In this document: positions 49,219 to 64,000 of the stretch, piece by piece
Position numbering within the stretch: the stretch's first letter is position 1
Layout of the letters: each line of letters opens with the position of its first letter
Source: Onchidella celtica
Taxonomy: Eukaryota; Mollusca; Gastropoda; Systellommatophora; Onchidiidae
Assembly: GCA_963931925.1 (NCBI GenBank)
Contig: OZ007572.1
Coordinates: forward strand, 24,420,034 to 24,484,033
DNA: 64,000 nt
Direction of reading: 5' to 3'
Notes under the pieces: generated by a model
The model's database searches: none
Told to the model about the DNA's origin: nothing
Seen by the model: only the letters and a program-made list of their open reading frames with translations
Translations under genes and position numbers: made by a program

Positions 49219-50023
49219 CAATAGCCCTCTGGACTCCTTTATCTCAAAACTGCTAAAAAAGAAGGGATAATCCGATAATGGGTTTTGTCAACAGACAGTC
49301 CCTGCTTATTTAAGTTTGGAGGCGAAATCTGATTCCAATAGAAATAGTGGTGCTAACCTATATAAGCATCGATTTAATAGCTGGAACCAAAAAAAAAAAA
49401 AAAACCCAACAACTTTCTGATATCAGTTGGAGGTTAAACATAAAGCTTTGCTACATTTTTCATAAGCGTATTAGATACCTTCCAGCACAATTACTGGACT
49501 CTCTCAAGCAGTTACTGGGCTGACCCTCTCTCTCTCTCTCCTCTGATTAGTGTTTCAGCAAATTTTCAGTTTTACTCCCAATGACAGATAGCAGATTAAA
49601 TTTCATCGCCGTTGGAAAACTATTTTCTACCCACACGATGTAAAATATACAGCCGTTAATCTCCATTTCTAATCAAGCACATTCAAATTTCTCTTGTCAA
49701 CTCAGTCAACTGTGTTTTAGGCTCCTGTTATGCCTTTCACGCTACACTATCAAGGTTCTTTTCAGCTGGTAGTTCAACTTCTCCAGACCATAGAGCATAT
49801 CGCAAGGGTTTTCTTGTTTCACTTTCGTTTTATATATAGACTTTATTTGTTTTTATATTCATCTATTTATTAACCTGCTTATATATTCATTCGTGTACTG
49901 CTTTATTAATCCATTTCTTTCCTCCTGTCTGTTACTTTTTTCCCCCAATTCCTGTATTCATTTTTTATTGTCTATTAATTTATTTATCTATTTACTTGCC
50001 TTTTTTTTTAAATTAATGTATTT
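49219..50023. other. Gene-free stretch
   Basis: A-run at 49389, short TC tract at 49527, then degenerate TTTAT-rich sequence from about 49840. No gene. Confidence 0.5.
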
Positions 50024-50110
50024 ACATGACGTCGGTGAGATTCAACACTCCTGTAACCCACATCAACATATTTTGTGGGTTACAGGACTGTTGTTCTACA
50101 CCGACGATGT
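50024..50110 (+). ncRNA. Candidate microRNA-like hairpin
   Basis: The 5' arm reads CGTCGGTG, AGATT, CAACACTCCTGTAACCCAC. The 3' arm reads GTGGGTTACAGGACTGTTG, TTCTA, CACCGACG. The inner 19 positions pair with a single C-C mismatch, then there is a symmetric 5x5 internal loop, then 8 perfect pairs. Four further outer pairs (ACAT/ATGT) follow after a 2-base bulge. The loop is 13 nt. Arm length, symmetry and loop size suit a pre-miRNA of about 87 nt. I recognise no known mature microRNA in either arm. A small foldback transposon is the alternative. Confidence 0.4.
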
Positions 50111-50735
50111 ATTGTTTCAGGTCTTGTTTTCGGACGATCTCTGCCCTTGGCATTTGCACCTGATGTATTTATCAACATGCTTATTTATTTCTTTATTTAT
50201 TCAATTGCTTACTAATACTTGTTTGTTCATTTATCAGTTTAATTATTAATCCATTTATGCATTTATTTATTCACTTATGTTTGGCTTCTTCACCTCTAGC
50301 GGTCGTAATTAAGTTTCCCCTTTCAAGGCAATCAAGTCGCACTGATACATATTTCCTTCCCTCAAGGAATCTAGTGTAACCACGAACAGTGCACAACGAT
50401 TCTCGCTTAAACGGCAATACTTCATCTTTCTCTAAAAACGTCTCCTGCTGGACGGAAGATAGTCCCTGTCAGTATTGTCCTACAAAGCACCGCCTTCCCA
50501 CTGGCTACAGATCTGACCTTTAACCAACTGATTTTGATTGACATCCAAGAAAGGGCAAGAGGGGTAAGCCAATCAAATTAGATTCGCCAGGGGCTCGTGC
50601 TCAGGGCCTCTTCAGGCCGCTCGTGCCACCCACTCTCCTCCCTCCTCCGCGTTCCATCCCCAGTTCCCAGAAAAATGCATCATTTAGTTCCAGCGTAATA
50701 AACAAGGGGCCCAAGTCAATCAGGGAGACAAATTT

Positions 50736-50777
50736 GATTACACTATCTATCTATCTATCTATTTATCTATCTGTCTA

Positions 50778-50865
<88 letters not shown>

Positions 50866-50901
50866 ACTATCTATCTATCTATCTCTAATCTGTCTGTCTG
50901 C

Positions 50902-50989
<88 letters not shown>

Positions 50990-50990
50990 A
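50736..50990. repeat. Compound (TCTA)n/(TCTG)n microsatellite
   Basis: Long CTAT tracts interrupted by GTCT units. The open frame across it is low-complexity. Confidence 0.97.
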
Positions 50991-51152
50991 CATTGCTTGG
51001 TCTGTCTGTGATAATGAAGGTTAAAAAAAAAAGCAGAGCGTGCAAGGGCGACAAAAAGAAGAGCGAAAAAGAAAGAGAGAGAGAGAGAGAATGAGTGTGG
51101 CAATGTATAGAAAAAATAAGCACAGTACAGGCTAGAAAAAGAATATCCCAAC

Positions 51153-53216
<2,064 letters not shown>

Positions 53217-53566
53217 CTTCTTCTTCTTCTTCAAGTGCCGGATCTGGAACAGATATCGACGATCATGGTTCGCCACTCATTCCTCAAAGATGCTCTCAAA
53301 AAGCCTATATTGTCCTGGGTTTTTCCCTGTCGCCCATCTGTTCAAACTCTCCAGATATGTTATTCTTTGTCTACCTCTGCTTTTTTTTTTGCCCTCTATT
53401 TTTCCAGTTAGAGCAAGGCGTTCAAGACCTTTGTGTCGATTCAGATGTCCCATGAAATGCAATTGTCTTCTACTAATTGTTTTTATCAGTTGTAGATATA
53501 AATTAGGCAGCGGTAAACAAGACGGAAAAATAGACAGCTGCTCGAGGGCAGCTTGGCAAACCACCG
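53217..53566 (-). mobile_element. Non-LTR retrotransposon (LINE) 3' end
   Basis: The minus strand encodes the C-terminal tail of a LINE reverse transcriptase: ISRRQLHFMGHLNRHKGLER, then GKIEGKKKSRGRQRITYLES. A +1 shift near 53277 leads to WRTMIVDICSRSGT and a stop (TGA at 53233-53231). A GAA microsatellite (53232-53217) follows directly, as is common at LINE 3' ends. Only about 350 bp remain, so it is 5'-truncated, its upstream end lying against the MITE at 53570. I do not assign the clade. Confidence 0.8.
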
Positions 53567-53569
53567 TAA

Positions 53570-53757
53570 AGCTGGGTTTTCAAGTGTACGGAAATGGAAA
53601 CGGCAACGGAAACGTCAAAAACCCTTCAAGTAATGAAACTGAAAGAATATATTAAGGTATACGGAAACACCATTTCCGAACCCATAGAAACACTCTTTCT
53701 TGTTTCTACGTGATGGAGTTTTATCGTTTCCATTTCTTAACACATGAAAACCCAGCT
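53570..53757. mobile_element. MITE with TAA duplication, Harbinger- or ISL2EU-like
   Basis: Left AGCTGGGTTTTCAAGTGT and right ACACATGAAAACCCAGCT are inverted. The similarity continues through GGAAATGGAAACG on the left and CGTTTCCATTTC on the right (about 33 bp). TAA flanks both sides (53567-53569, 53758-53760). A 3-bp TWA duplication fits PIF/Harbinger, and AGCTGGGTTT-type ends also occur in ISL2EU. The interior is GGAAAC-rich and non-coding. Confidence 0.75.
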
Positions 53758-53760
53758 TAA

Positions 53761-54551
53761 CTCCACTTTTTTTCAAAACTTGAGACAGTTGGCATGTTTG
53801 TAGCGCCTGACAGCCGGAAGGGCTTATTGTAAGGTTGGGGGGTAAAAATTATGAAACCTAGAAGTTAAATGTGTTGTTTTTTTCTTTTAGATGTCTTTCA
53901 AAAATTTTATTGGGAAAGTTATTCAGGTTTTTTTTCTTCTTACCCTGAAAAAAATACAAAAACCGATTTACGACCGTTTACCGCGGCTCTCGAAACTGCA
54001 GCGTCGCCACTGGTTCCGGTGCCGGAGTCGACAAGGTGAAGGTCAGTCCCGAAAGGAGTCGACACTGGAGTCGGAACCGTGTCCGGCGCCAGTAGACGAG
54101 AGAGGAAGTGAGAAGTAAAACTGTCAAGATGCCCCCGTGGATGTCCGCTTCTTTTGTGTACTCAATCACTCTTTCTTGATTTATACGTCCACATAATATA
54201 GAACCGGAGCCGGGGAAAAAAATTTCCATGTGCCTTGCACAGTGTAGACTCATTTCCGCGCAGTACAGTAAAGTTGTGATAAGCGCAAGACAGTCTAGAC
54301 TAGGACCGGTCGATTTTATGCATTAAATGAGTTTATCGGTCTGCGTCATAAGTTGTGTGCACAAGACATCGATGGACGGGTCTTTCTGCTCAATTTTTTG
54401 GGGGAAAAAATACTTCGATTCCTTCTCCCCCCCCCCCCCCCCCCAACCCCCAAAGGCAGCATCCACAAGTCTCATAGAGCCAAGCCTGTTTTGCCTCGGT
54501 TTTGTGGACTATGGAATCAAAAGGCACCTCGCACATTAGTGAATCTGAAAC
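53761..54551. other. Gene-free stretch
   Basis: Holds a GTCGAC/CCGG-rich block at 53985-54110 and a C-run at 54427-54444. No gene recognised. Confidence 0.45.
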
Positions 54552-54935
54552 ACGTTGGTCCAGAGGCAAGGTGGTCGCTTCTCATGCCAAAGGTACCGGG
54601 TTCGACACCCAGTCGGTGCAGTCATGTTGGAATTTTAGGGGGTGAGGGGTGGGGGGGGGGGAAGAAGAATTCCTAACCCTGATCCCAGGGTAGATAGGAT
54701 CGAGCACCCGGTCTTCTCGGATACGGACGGAAAACTCGGAGGGTCCGTGTGCACATTAAAGATACCTTGGCAGTTTGAAGTCGAGAACAGCAGGCCGAAC
54801 AAGGCCGCCACCCGGGCAAAATTGCAAAAACTAACTTATCCCTACAACACAAACACACGACACAGAAACAAAAACAAGGAAAGTGAATACCAAGAGCAGC
54901 GAAACTCCTAAAACAAAGACCTAAACACACTGAGA
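54552..54935 (+). mobile_element. tRNA-derived SINE, copy 1
   Basis: The tRNA-like head has CTCATGCCAAAGGTACC and box B GGGTTCGACACCC (54598-54610). The body has GGATCGAGCACC, ACGGAAAACTCGGAGG and TTAAAGATACCTTGGCAGTT. The tail is A-rich with AAACAAAGACCTAAACAC. The same head-body-tail order recurs at 63444-63836. An internal G-run near 54650 looks secondary. Confidence 0.85.
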
Positions 54936-55674
54936 CTGACAGAAGTCTGTCTCGCTGGTTGATTCAAGAGGGAAGTCAAAAGCGGTGAAAAACATACTTG
55001 ATCCCGTGCTCTACTCGCCTAACGATAGTACATGTAGTATCAACAACAATGATGAGTGAAACTGAGCTTGACGAAAAGTAAAGCGAACTCAACACCCCCC
55101 CCCCCCCCAAATAACAACAACAACAACAACAAAACACAACACTCTTAATACAGCTTCTTTTTTTTCCATAGGGAATACTGATACAGCCTCCACAATCATC
55201 ATTACGTCCGTTTCACTCACTGTTATGAAACATATTTTGCATGAGTTTGTGAAGAGTACAATTACAACAAGAACATTAGCAAGTATCAGTTGTGAATACT
55301 TTTTTTTTTTTTTTTTTCACTTTTTGGTCTTAGTTGTCAAAATCGTTTTTTTTCAGAAATTTCACGGAATGCACAATAAGAGACCCAAACAATTCAAATT
55401 GCTAGCGTCAAGTTGCCTTCCCTGGATTGGATGTCCTCTTTGTGCCTCTTAACAAAAAAAAAATCAAAATAAAACATTTCTATGACGATTTCAAGCAAAA
55501 TATTTTCACTGAGTGCCCAAAAATGGCAAATCTTTAACTTTATAAGCAAATGTCAATTTCCACAGAAAATTTTTACCACTTTTAGAGGGATTTTCTCAGA
55601 ATTTAGTATTTCATCCTCAGCCCGATTTCGCCATATCCACTCACACATTTAGGACGGAAAAGCTTCAGCGTGTA
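54936..55674. other. Gene-free stretch
   Basis: C-run with CAA repeats (55097-55130) and a T-run (55300-55318). Nothing else recognised. Confidence 0.5.
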
Positions 55675-55885
55675 ACCCGAGGATACCGAGACGAATTAAT
55701 TCGTCATATTCCGTCCGTCGACTTACGCGCGTATCATCGATGTCAACAATGCAACAACTCGCACCACATCCTTTTATAACTGAACGTAAAAGGGTTGTAC
55801 TCACCGTATTTACACGCGTGGAATTTGTGGACATATGATCGTGAAAGATGCAATGGTTCGTACAAAAGATTGAGACTCACTGTAG
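55675..55885 (+). mobile_element. MITE family 2, copy C
   Basis: Left end ACCCGAGGATACCGAGACG lacks the ACACAG part of the family terminus, and the right end is decayed. The core ATTCCGTCCGTCGACTTACG, GCGCGTATCATCGATGTCAA and ATTTGTGGACATATGA matches copies A and B. Confidence 0.82.
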
Positions 55886-56856
55886 CATCGATACCAGACT
55901 TAACCAGCTCATCAAATGGCTAACTATTCCTCCGGGGAAGATTGCACTCGGGGTTTTATCGGCTTCAGGCCAGTTGTGAAATCCGGTAAATCCCGGCTAA
56001 GCCGGGAAGTTGCCATCCAAGAATTGCCAAATTTTGTCGCCCTCAGGTATCGTTGTTATCTGAGTTTTTTCTGCTCTCAGACCGAATGCCCTTATAAAGA
56101 ACTCAGCACTGCCGGGTGACGACAACAACAACAACGACAAAAACAACAACAACAGGGAAACTTAGAAAACAAGCCCAAAACAAAGTGGTACCAAAAAAAA
56201 TAAAAAAATCGAAATCAAGCCAAAATACCTCAACTGTTACTCTATCTGCTCTCACGCCTCACACGCAGAAGAAACGGACAAGGAAGACAACGTTTGAACC
56301 GGCAGTTGCTCTTACTTACGAACGTAATATTCTACCTCTGTAACGCAATTATGCTTCATGGTAAGAACCACAACAAAAAAAAACAAAATGTATTCTTGAC
56401 ACACGAAAAACGTGATAAATTATATAGATTGATTTCAAGCAAAATATGATGACATGATCAGGGTTAGTTTGAAAAATGTCGTAACTTGAACCTGAGTATC
56501 AGCTCTCCCCGAGAAGGTTCATAAATCTCGGACATGACAGCTCCTTCGGGGTAAAAAAAATGAAGAAGATTGATTGCCATTTAACAAAGGCTTCTCGTAA
56601 CACGCCTCAGGTTCGAACAGATTCCTGACATTACCGCTTTTTGTTATAAAAACATTTCCACAGAACTCATTTGCAGGATGACAGATTTGGTAAGGTAAGG
56701 TCGAAGTTCAAACACGAATTAATTGCATACGTAATGGTTTCACTTTCAGTACCGACAAAGTTGGAAGGAACACAATGGTATCTCTAGCTCAAGACTGGAT
56801 CTCTTCCGTCACATGTATACCTCTCTGTGATAAAATTTAGTCCGGGGGGGGGGGGC
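55886..56856. other. Gene-free stretch
   Basis: CAA repeats near 56120-56155 and a short inverted repeat (TTGAACCTGAG at 56486, CTCAGGTTCGAA at 56606). No gene recognised. Confidence 0.45.
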
Positions 56857-57121
56857 GGGAGAGACAGAATGAGAGATAGATAGACAGAAAGATGGAGGAG
56901 GGGGGGAGAAGGGGGCGAGAGGACTTAGATAGATAGACAGACAGTCCGACAGATATATAGATAGACATACAGACAGATAGATAGATAGACAGACAGATAC
57001 ACAGACAGAAGAGAGAAAGAGAAAGAGAGGGGGCAAACAGACAGACATACAAAAGAGAGTGAGAGATAGAGAGAAAGAGAAGAGAGAGAGAAAGAGGCGG
57101 CAGAGAGACAGACAGACAGAG
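56857..57121. repeat. Degenerate GA/GACA/GATA microsatellite
   Basis: Mixed GAGA, GATA, GACA and G-run units. The frames on both strands are low-complexity. Confidence 0.93.
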
Positions 57122-57495
57122 GGCCAAACCCCCGTCAATGGCGGATGGAAAACCAGGCAGGTGAATGAAGAACGCAATACATTGAGACATTTTCTCCTGA
57201 TTGTAAGCAAACAAAAAGATAATTCTCCGTTGACAGACGCAATTAACAGAATCACCGGGGACCCTGCGGAATCTTGTTGACTTTGTCCCCAGTATGTAAG
57301 TATCGGTGACATGCTTCCCGTTGGTTTTTCGGATCAGAGAAAATGACATCCCTATATCCCATACTTCAGCAACACAGTCGAAGATACATAATTATATAAA
57401 CACATACTCAAACATTATGCCCGTGCATTTTTGTTCTTTCTCTCTCTCTGTCATATACATACACACAGGGAGAGAGAAAGAGGGAGAGAGAGTGA

Positions 57496-60430
<2,935 letters not shown>

Positions 60431-61526
60431 CTCTGGTACCCAGAATTCTTTACATCAAACACACAACCAGCAATGCTGGGCAGAGACTTGCTTGTGAGTG
60501 ATTTGGATATTCGGATCAGCCAGTTAAAAATAACTGGATGTCCGGATCATGATCCAAACCTTTGACCAGTTAAGAAAATCGGGCCGCAATCCTCGATCCG
60601 GTCCAAAGAGAGAAGGTTGTAGCTCAGGCCTACAAGCTTGGTTATCTGCCAACAGTTGATGCACTTGGTTTTGTTTTGTTAGTAGACCTAGGTCTAAAAG
60701 GGGTCGGTAGCTCATTCCACTCTCTTTGATATTTTTTCTTTTCAGCCGCTCCCTTTGGAACGCACACGCAACTGAAGGACGTAGCGACAAACCGTGTCCT
60801 TAGTGACGAGCCTCCCATCTGGATCTCTAAATGCAAGTCGGAAGTGGGTGAACCGCTTGCATCCGGATAACTGGACTGATCCGTTCAACTGGATATCCAG
60901 GTCGTAATCAGGACTCTCGTCCAGCACTAGCACTTACCGGATCCCCAGTGTTTCTATTTCGGAACGCATACTAATTTATCAAGTAATAATTTCATTTTCA
61001 TAAATGTTTCAGATTGTGACAGAAGGTCGCGGTTCGGGATTGTGGTTGTGGGCAAAAGTGTTCCCCCACTTTAAGCTCTTATAGAATACAGAAAATCAGT
61101 GGCTCACAGTAAGTTGAGAAATTATGATGGCAAGATGGTGATGTCATCTTGGGAAAATTTCCATTAATATTAAATCACACCTTTTAACTCGCTGATCCCC
61201 AGACAAGACATCGCCAGTCTCAAAACTTCTGATGCTGAACTGAGTTCAAATAGTCAGATTATAGCAAAAATATAAAACTGTAATTGGAAAAAGTATTTGT
61301 TAATAAAATAGAGACAGTAAATGTATCAAGGACATACCATTCTGGCTCCAGGTGACCTATTTCAAATATGGTACACGTGACGTGGAGCTAGAGGGTTAAA
61401 TGTGGCATATGTGATGCTGGACAAATTCTGTCACAGTCTCATCTATACTCTCGGATTCATTTTTTTTTTGCCAGTTTCAGGATTTTTATACATGTACGTG
61501 GCAAAGTAAGTCTAAGCATCAGAGGG
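60431..61526. mobile_element. Possible TTAA-type element, ends uncertain
   Basis: TTAACCCTCTGGTACCCAG at 60427 has two possible inverted partners: GTGGAGCTAGAGGGTTAA (ending 61399) and CTAAGCATCAGAGGGTTAA (ending 61530). The farther partner differs from the left end only by transitions over nine positions. Nested TTAA elements are possible. The interior holds ATCCGGAT/AACTGGAT words and no recognised transposase. Confidence 0.4.
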
Positions 61527-61728
61527 TTAAACACATCCATGGCGCAGTGTGATATATATATAACAACCACAGGGATTCATGCATGCAGACACGCTTAACA
61601 AAACGGTGCCCGTATCATTTCACAGTGCATTAAGATAAGAAAGCCCGAAACACGATACGCGATGGCGCAGACCGCGATTTTGTGAAAAACACATGAATCA
61701 TGCACGTAAGCCCGCGCACAGCTCATGT

Positions 61729-62181
61729 CAGTGATTCTCAACCTTTTTCAGGCAATCACCCCCTTCGGTTCCAAATTTTCTTTCATCGCCCCCACACCGG
61801 CCCCAACTCCCTATTCGAGCCCAGCAGATTCATTTCACAAGGAGAGACACAGACACTACACACGGATTATGATGTTCAGTTTTACCAGGCCTTTTGAACG
61901 GCAACAGGTGTGCTGATAACTATAAAATAGAAAGCATTCTTGATCAAATGCACGACAGAAAAATGCCTTTTCTGTTCATGAAGCCCATCTAAGCGTGCTG
62001 TTAAACAGGTCAGTGGTATTGCACCCAAATCGTTCTCCAGTCATGACCGTTTTCTGCGCCCCCCCCCCCACGCCCCCATTCATCGTTTTCGCTTTCTCGT
62101 CGTCCTTTCCTTCGTTTTCACCCCCCATGGAAATCAAAATCGCCCACCGAGGGGCGATATCGCCCATGTTGAGGACCACTG
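61729..62181. mobile_element. hAT non-autonomous element with 8-bp target duplication
   Basis: The left end CAGTGATTCTCAACCTTTTT and the right end CATGTTGAGGACCACTG are inverted, the widely known CAGTGRTTCTCAACC terminus of hAT elements. Flanks GCTCATGT (61721-61728) and GCCCATGT (62182-62189) form an 8-bp duplication with one difference. ATCGCCC words lie inside both ends. The 453-bp interior has no transposase. Confidence 0.88.
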
Positions 62182-62442
62182 GCCCATGTCATGTATACAG
62201 CCCTGGACCGTCCACGTCACAGCCGACTGTACATGTATTTTCTATTTGGTAATCGAAGCAGTAATTAAACATTTCATTTTATACTAGAATAAACTATTTT
62301 GCAGTTGAGTACTTGGATACACCCACATGGTATTTTGGTCAAGGGTATTTCCTATATTTCTGTTGCTAAATGCGTTTTTTGTTTAAAGCGAAATCGTACA
62401 TAAGATGATTTATGAGCGTATGTGTGTGTATGTACGTAGGTG

Positions 62443-62608
<166 letters not shown>

Positions 62609-62628
62609 CGAGAGCGGGGGGGGGGGGG

Positions 62629-63211
62629 AATACACAAAAAGAAGGCAGGAGACAAACAGTTGTAATCTGAAACTACTAAACACGGAAAATGACAACAACA
62701 CGAATGAAACACTAGGCTCATCCACCATTAACAACTGACAAAATGAATAGACAAACAAAGACAAAAAAAAGCACAGACAAGGTAAGTGAATCTGGCTTTA
62801 GGTTATATTATTGCATTCGTCGTTTCAGTCCAACAAGCCATGATTATCTCCTTATTTGTGTAAATGGAGATATTCCTTTTTGCACTGAATCGTGCGTCCC
62901 AGCAAGCAAGAATGGAAACAAGACAGGCTATTAGGTAACAAATCTGAAACAGAATAATTACAACTCCTTAGTTCCAATGTCATATCGTTTTTGTTTTTAA
63001 ATATAACTTTGTCATAATATATTTAGCAAATTGCCGCGAGACAGATGCCAAAAAGCCTTTGGTCCTCAAGGCGTTGCTCTGTGTTAAACGCCAAAACGTT
63101 TTCCTGTGCCTAAAGAAATGCATCATTATTATTACTATAATTATAATTATGGGGCCTGAGGCTTTTAAAAGTAAAGTTATTTTAAGAGAAATACAAGAGA
63201 CAACAGCTTAA
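62629..63211. other. Gene-free stretch
   Basis: AT-rich; no gene or element terminus recognised before the TTAA at 63208. Confidence 0.5.
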
Positions 63212-63392
63212 CTCTTTGTGTGCCAATCACCGATGTATCAGTGCACAAAAATGCTGAGCTATTTTGTTTCGGGAAGAAAGAGAGTCGATTTTCTATGAAT
63301 AGATGTTGCTGTAGTTAGTCTTCATTCATCTCCCCAACTATAATTCTCTTCTTGTGTGGGCAAACGTGGAAAAATGCATGGCACACAAAGAG
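63212..63392. mobile_element. TTAA-flanked MITE
   Basis: CTCTTTGTGTGCCA at the left and TGGCACACAAAGAG at the right form a perfect 14-bp inverted repeat. TTAA lies on both sides (63208-63211, 63393-63396). This is piggyBac-type duplication. The 181-bp element is non-coding and ends about 50 bp before a SINE. Confidence 0.85.
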
Positions 63393-63443
63393 TTAAACAA
63401 CACAAACTGCCGATCACAGCGATCAATGTTAGAAGTGTCTCCG

Positions 63444-63836
63444 GACACACGCTCCAGAGGTGCCCGCCTCTCGTGCCGAAGGTACCCGGTTCAATCCCTG
63501 GTCGGTGCGGGCATGGCGGAATTTTGGGGCAATATTCCTGTCCCTGATCCTAAGGTAGGTAGGATCGAGCACCTAGTCTTCTCGATGAAGGACGGAAAAC
63601 TCGGAGGGCCCAAGTGCAGGTTTGCACACGTTAAAGATACCTTGGCAGTTGGAAGTCGAGAAGAAGAGGCCGTGAAAAGGCCGCTGCCAGGGCAAACTTT
63701 AAAAAAAACACCAAAACAAACAAACTAATCCCTACCATAAAAATATTGACAACAAAAATAAAAAGAAGAAAATTGACGTCTAAATGCCACGGGCAGTGAA
63801 CCTCCGAAAATAAAGACATAAAACACAAATTGTAGA
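63444..63836 (+). mobile_element. tRNA-derived SINE, copy 2
   Basis: The head has CTCGTGCCGAAGGTACC and box B-like GGTTCAATCCC (63488-63498). The body shares GGTAGGATCGAGCACC, GACGGAAAACTCGGAGG, GTTAAAGATACCTTGGCAGTT in part, and AGGCCG with copy 1. The tail has CTAATCCCTAC and AATAAAGACATAAAACAC. The two copies are in the same orientation and about 80% alike by eye in the body. Confidence 0.85.
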
Positions 63837-64000
63837 GAACAAGGACAGTAGTGATGTAACTTGTCAGTTTGAGTCTGTGAAGAACTAATAGCGATTCTTA
63901 TATTTGCCATGCATTTTGTACACACACTTGAATATTAAAGGAAACCATTAATGTACGTGTTATATGTGCATTGCATGTATGCTCTTCTTCCTTTTCATTT

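Overview
This window is non-coding-rich eukaryotic DNA, most likely from a marine invertebrate animal. It has one spliced gene, no operon-like packing, long gene-free stretches, many small inverted-repeat DNA transposons, a tRNA-derived SINE and abundant microsatellites. Short palindromic words such as TAGGCCTA, TACCGGTA and ACATGTA recur throughout, and I associate these with marine deuterostome and lophotrochozoan genomes. The exact phylum cannot be decided by eye.

The only protein-coding gene I can support is RXYLT1 (formerly TMEM5), the ribitol beta-1,4-xylosyltransferase of the alpha-dystroglycan core M3 glycan. It lies on the minus strand. Three coding exons (48118-47813, 45670-45500, 43860-43359) join through phase-2 introns with good donor and acceptor sites, and encode about 326 C-terminal residues up to the stop codon. 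The N-terminal cytosolic tail, membrane anchor and stem are not recognisable here and probably lie beyond position 64000 or in a short exon I could not find. The introns hold two minisatellites.

1-33 kb: no gene recognised. It holds a perfect 10-copy 34-bp minisatellite (1889-2235), two fragments of a hAT-like element, a hAT-like MITE with a perfect 8-bp target duplication (3666-4058), a three-copy 270-bp tandem duplication (6111-6862), two multi-copy MITE families (one with four copies, one with three across the window), a GACGTC-rich dispersed repeat, a GATA/GACA microsatellite and a 111-bp hairpin element with a 9-bp target duplication (27454-27564).

33-43 kb: AT-rich and gene-free, with a two-copy MITE family (37401-37646, 39317-39549), TTAA-flanked piggyBac-like elements (39756-39939, 40678-41796) and a pogo/Tigger relic carrying the acidic C-terminus of a transposase (42179-42725), 634 bp beyond the RXYLT1 stop.

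48-64 kb: upstream of the recognised RXYLT1 exons. It holds a striking 87-nt hairpin that looks like a microRNA precursor (50024-50110), very long pure GA tracts, the 3' end of a LINE abutting a MITE (53217-53757), two copies of a tRNA-derived SINE, a hAT element with an 8-bp target duplication (61729-62181) and a TTAA-flanked MITE (63212-63392). I found no tRNA, rRNA or CRISPR, and no LTR or virus-like element.
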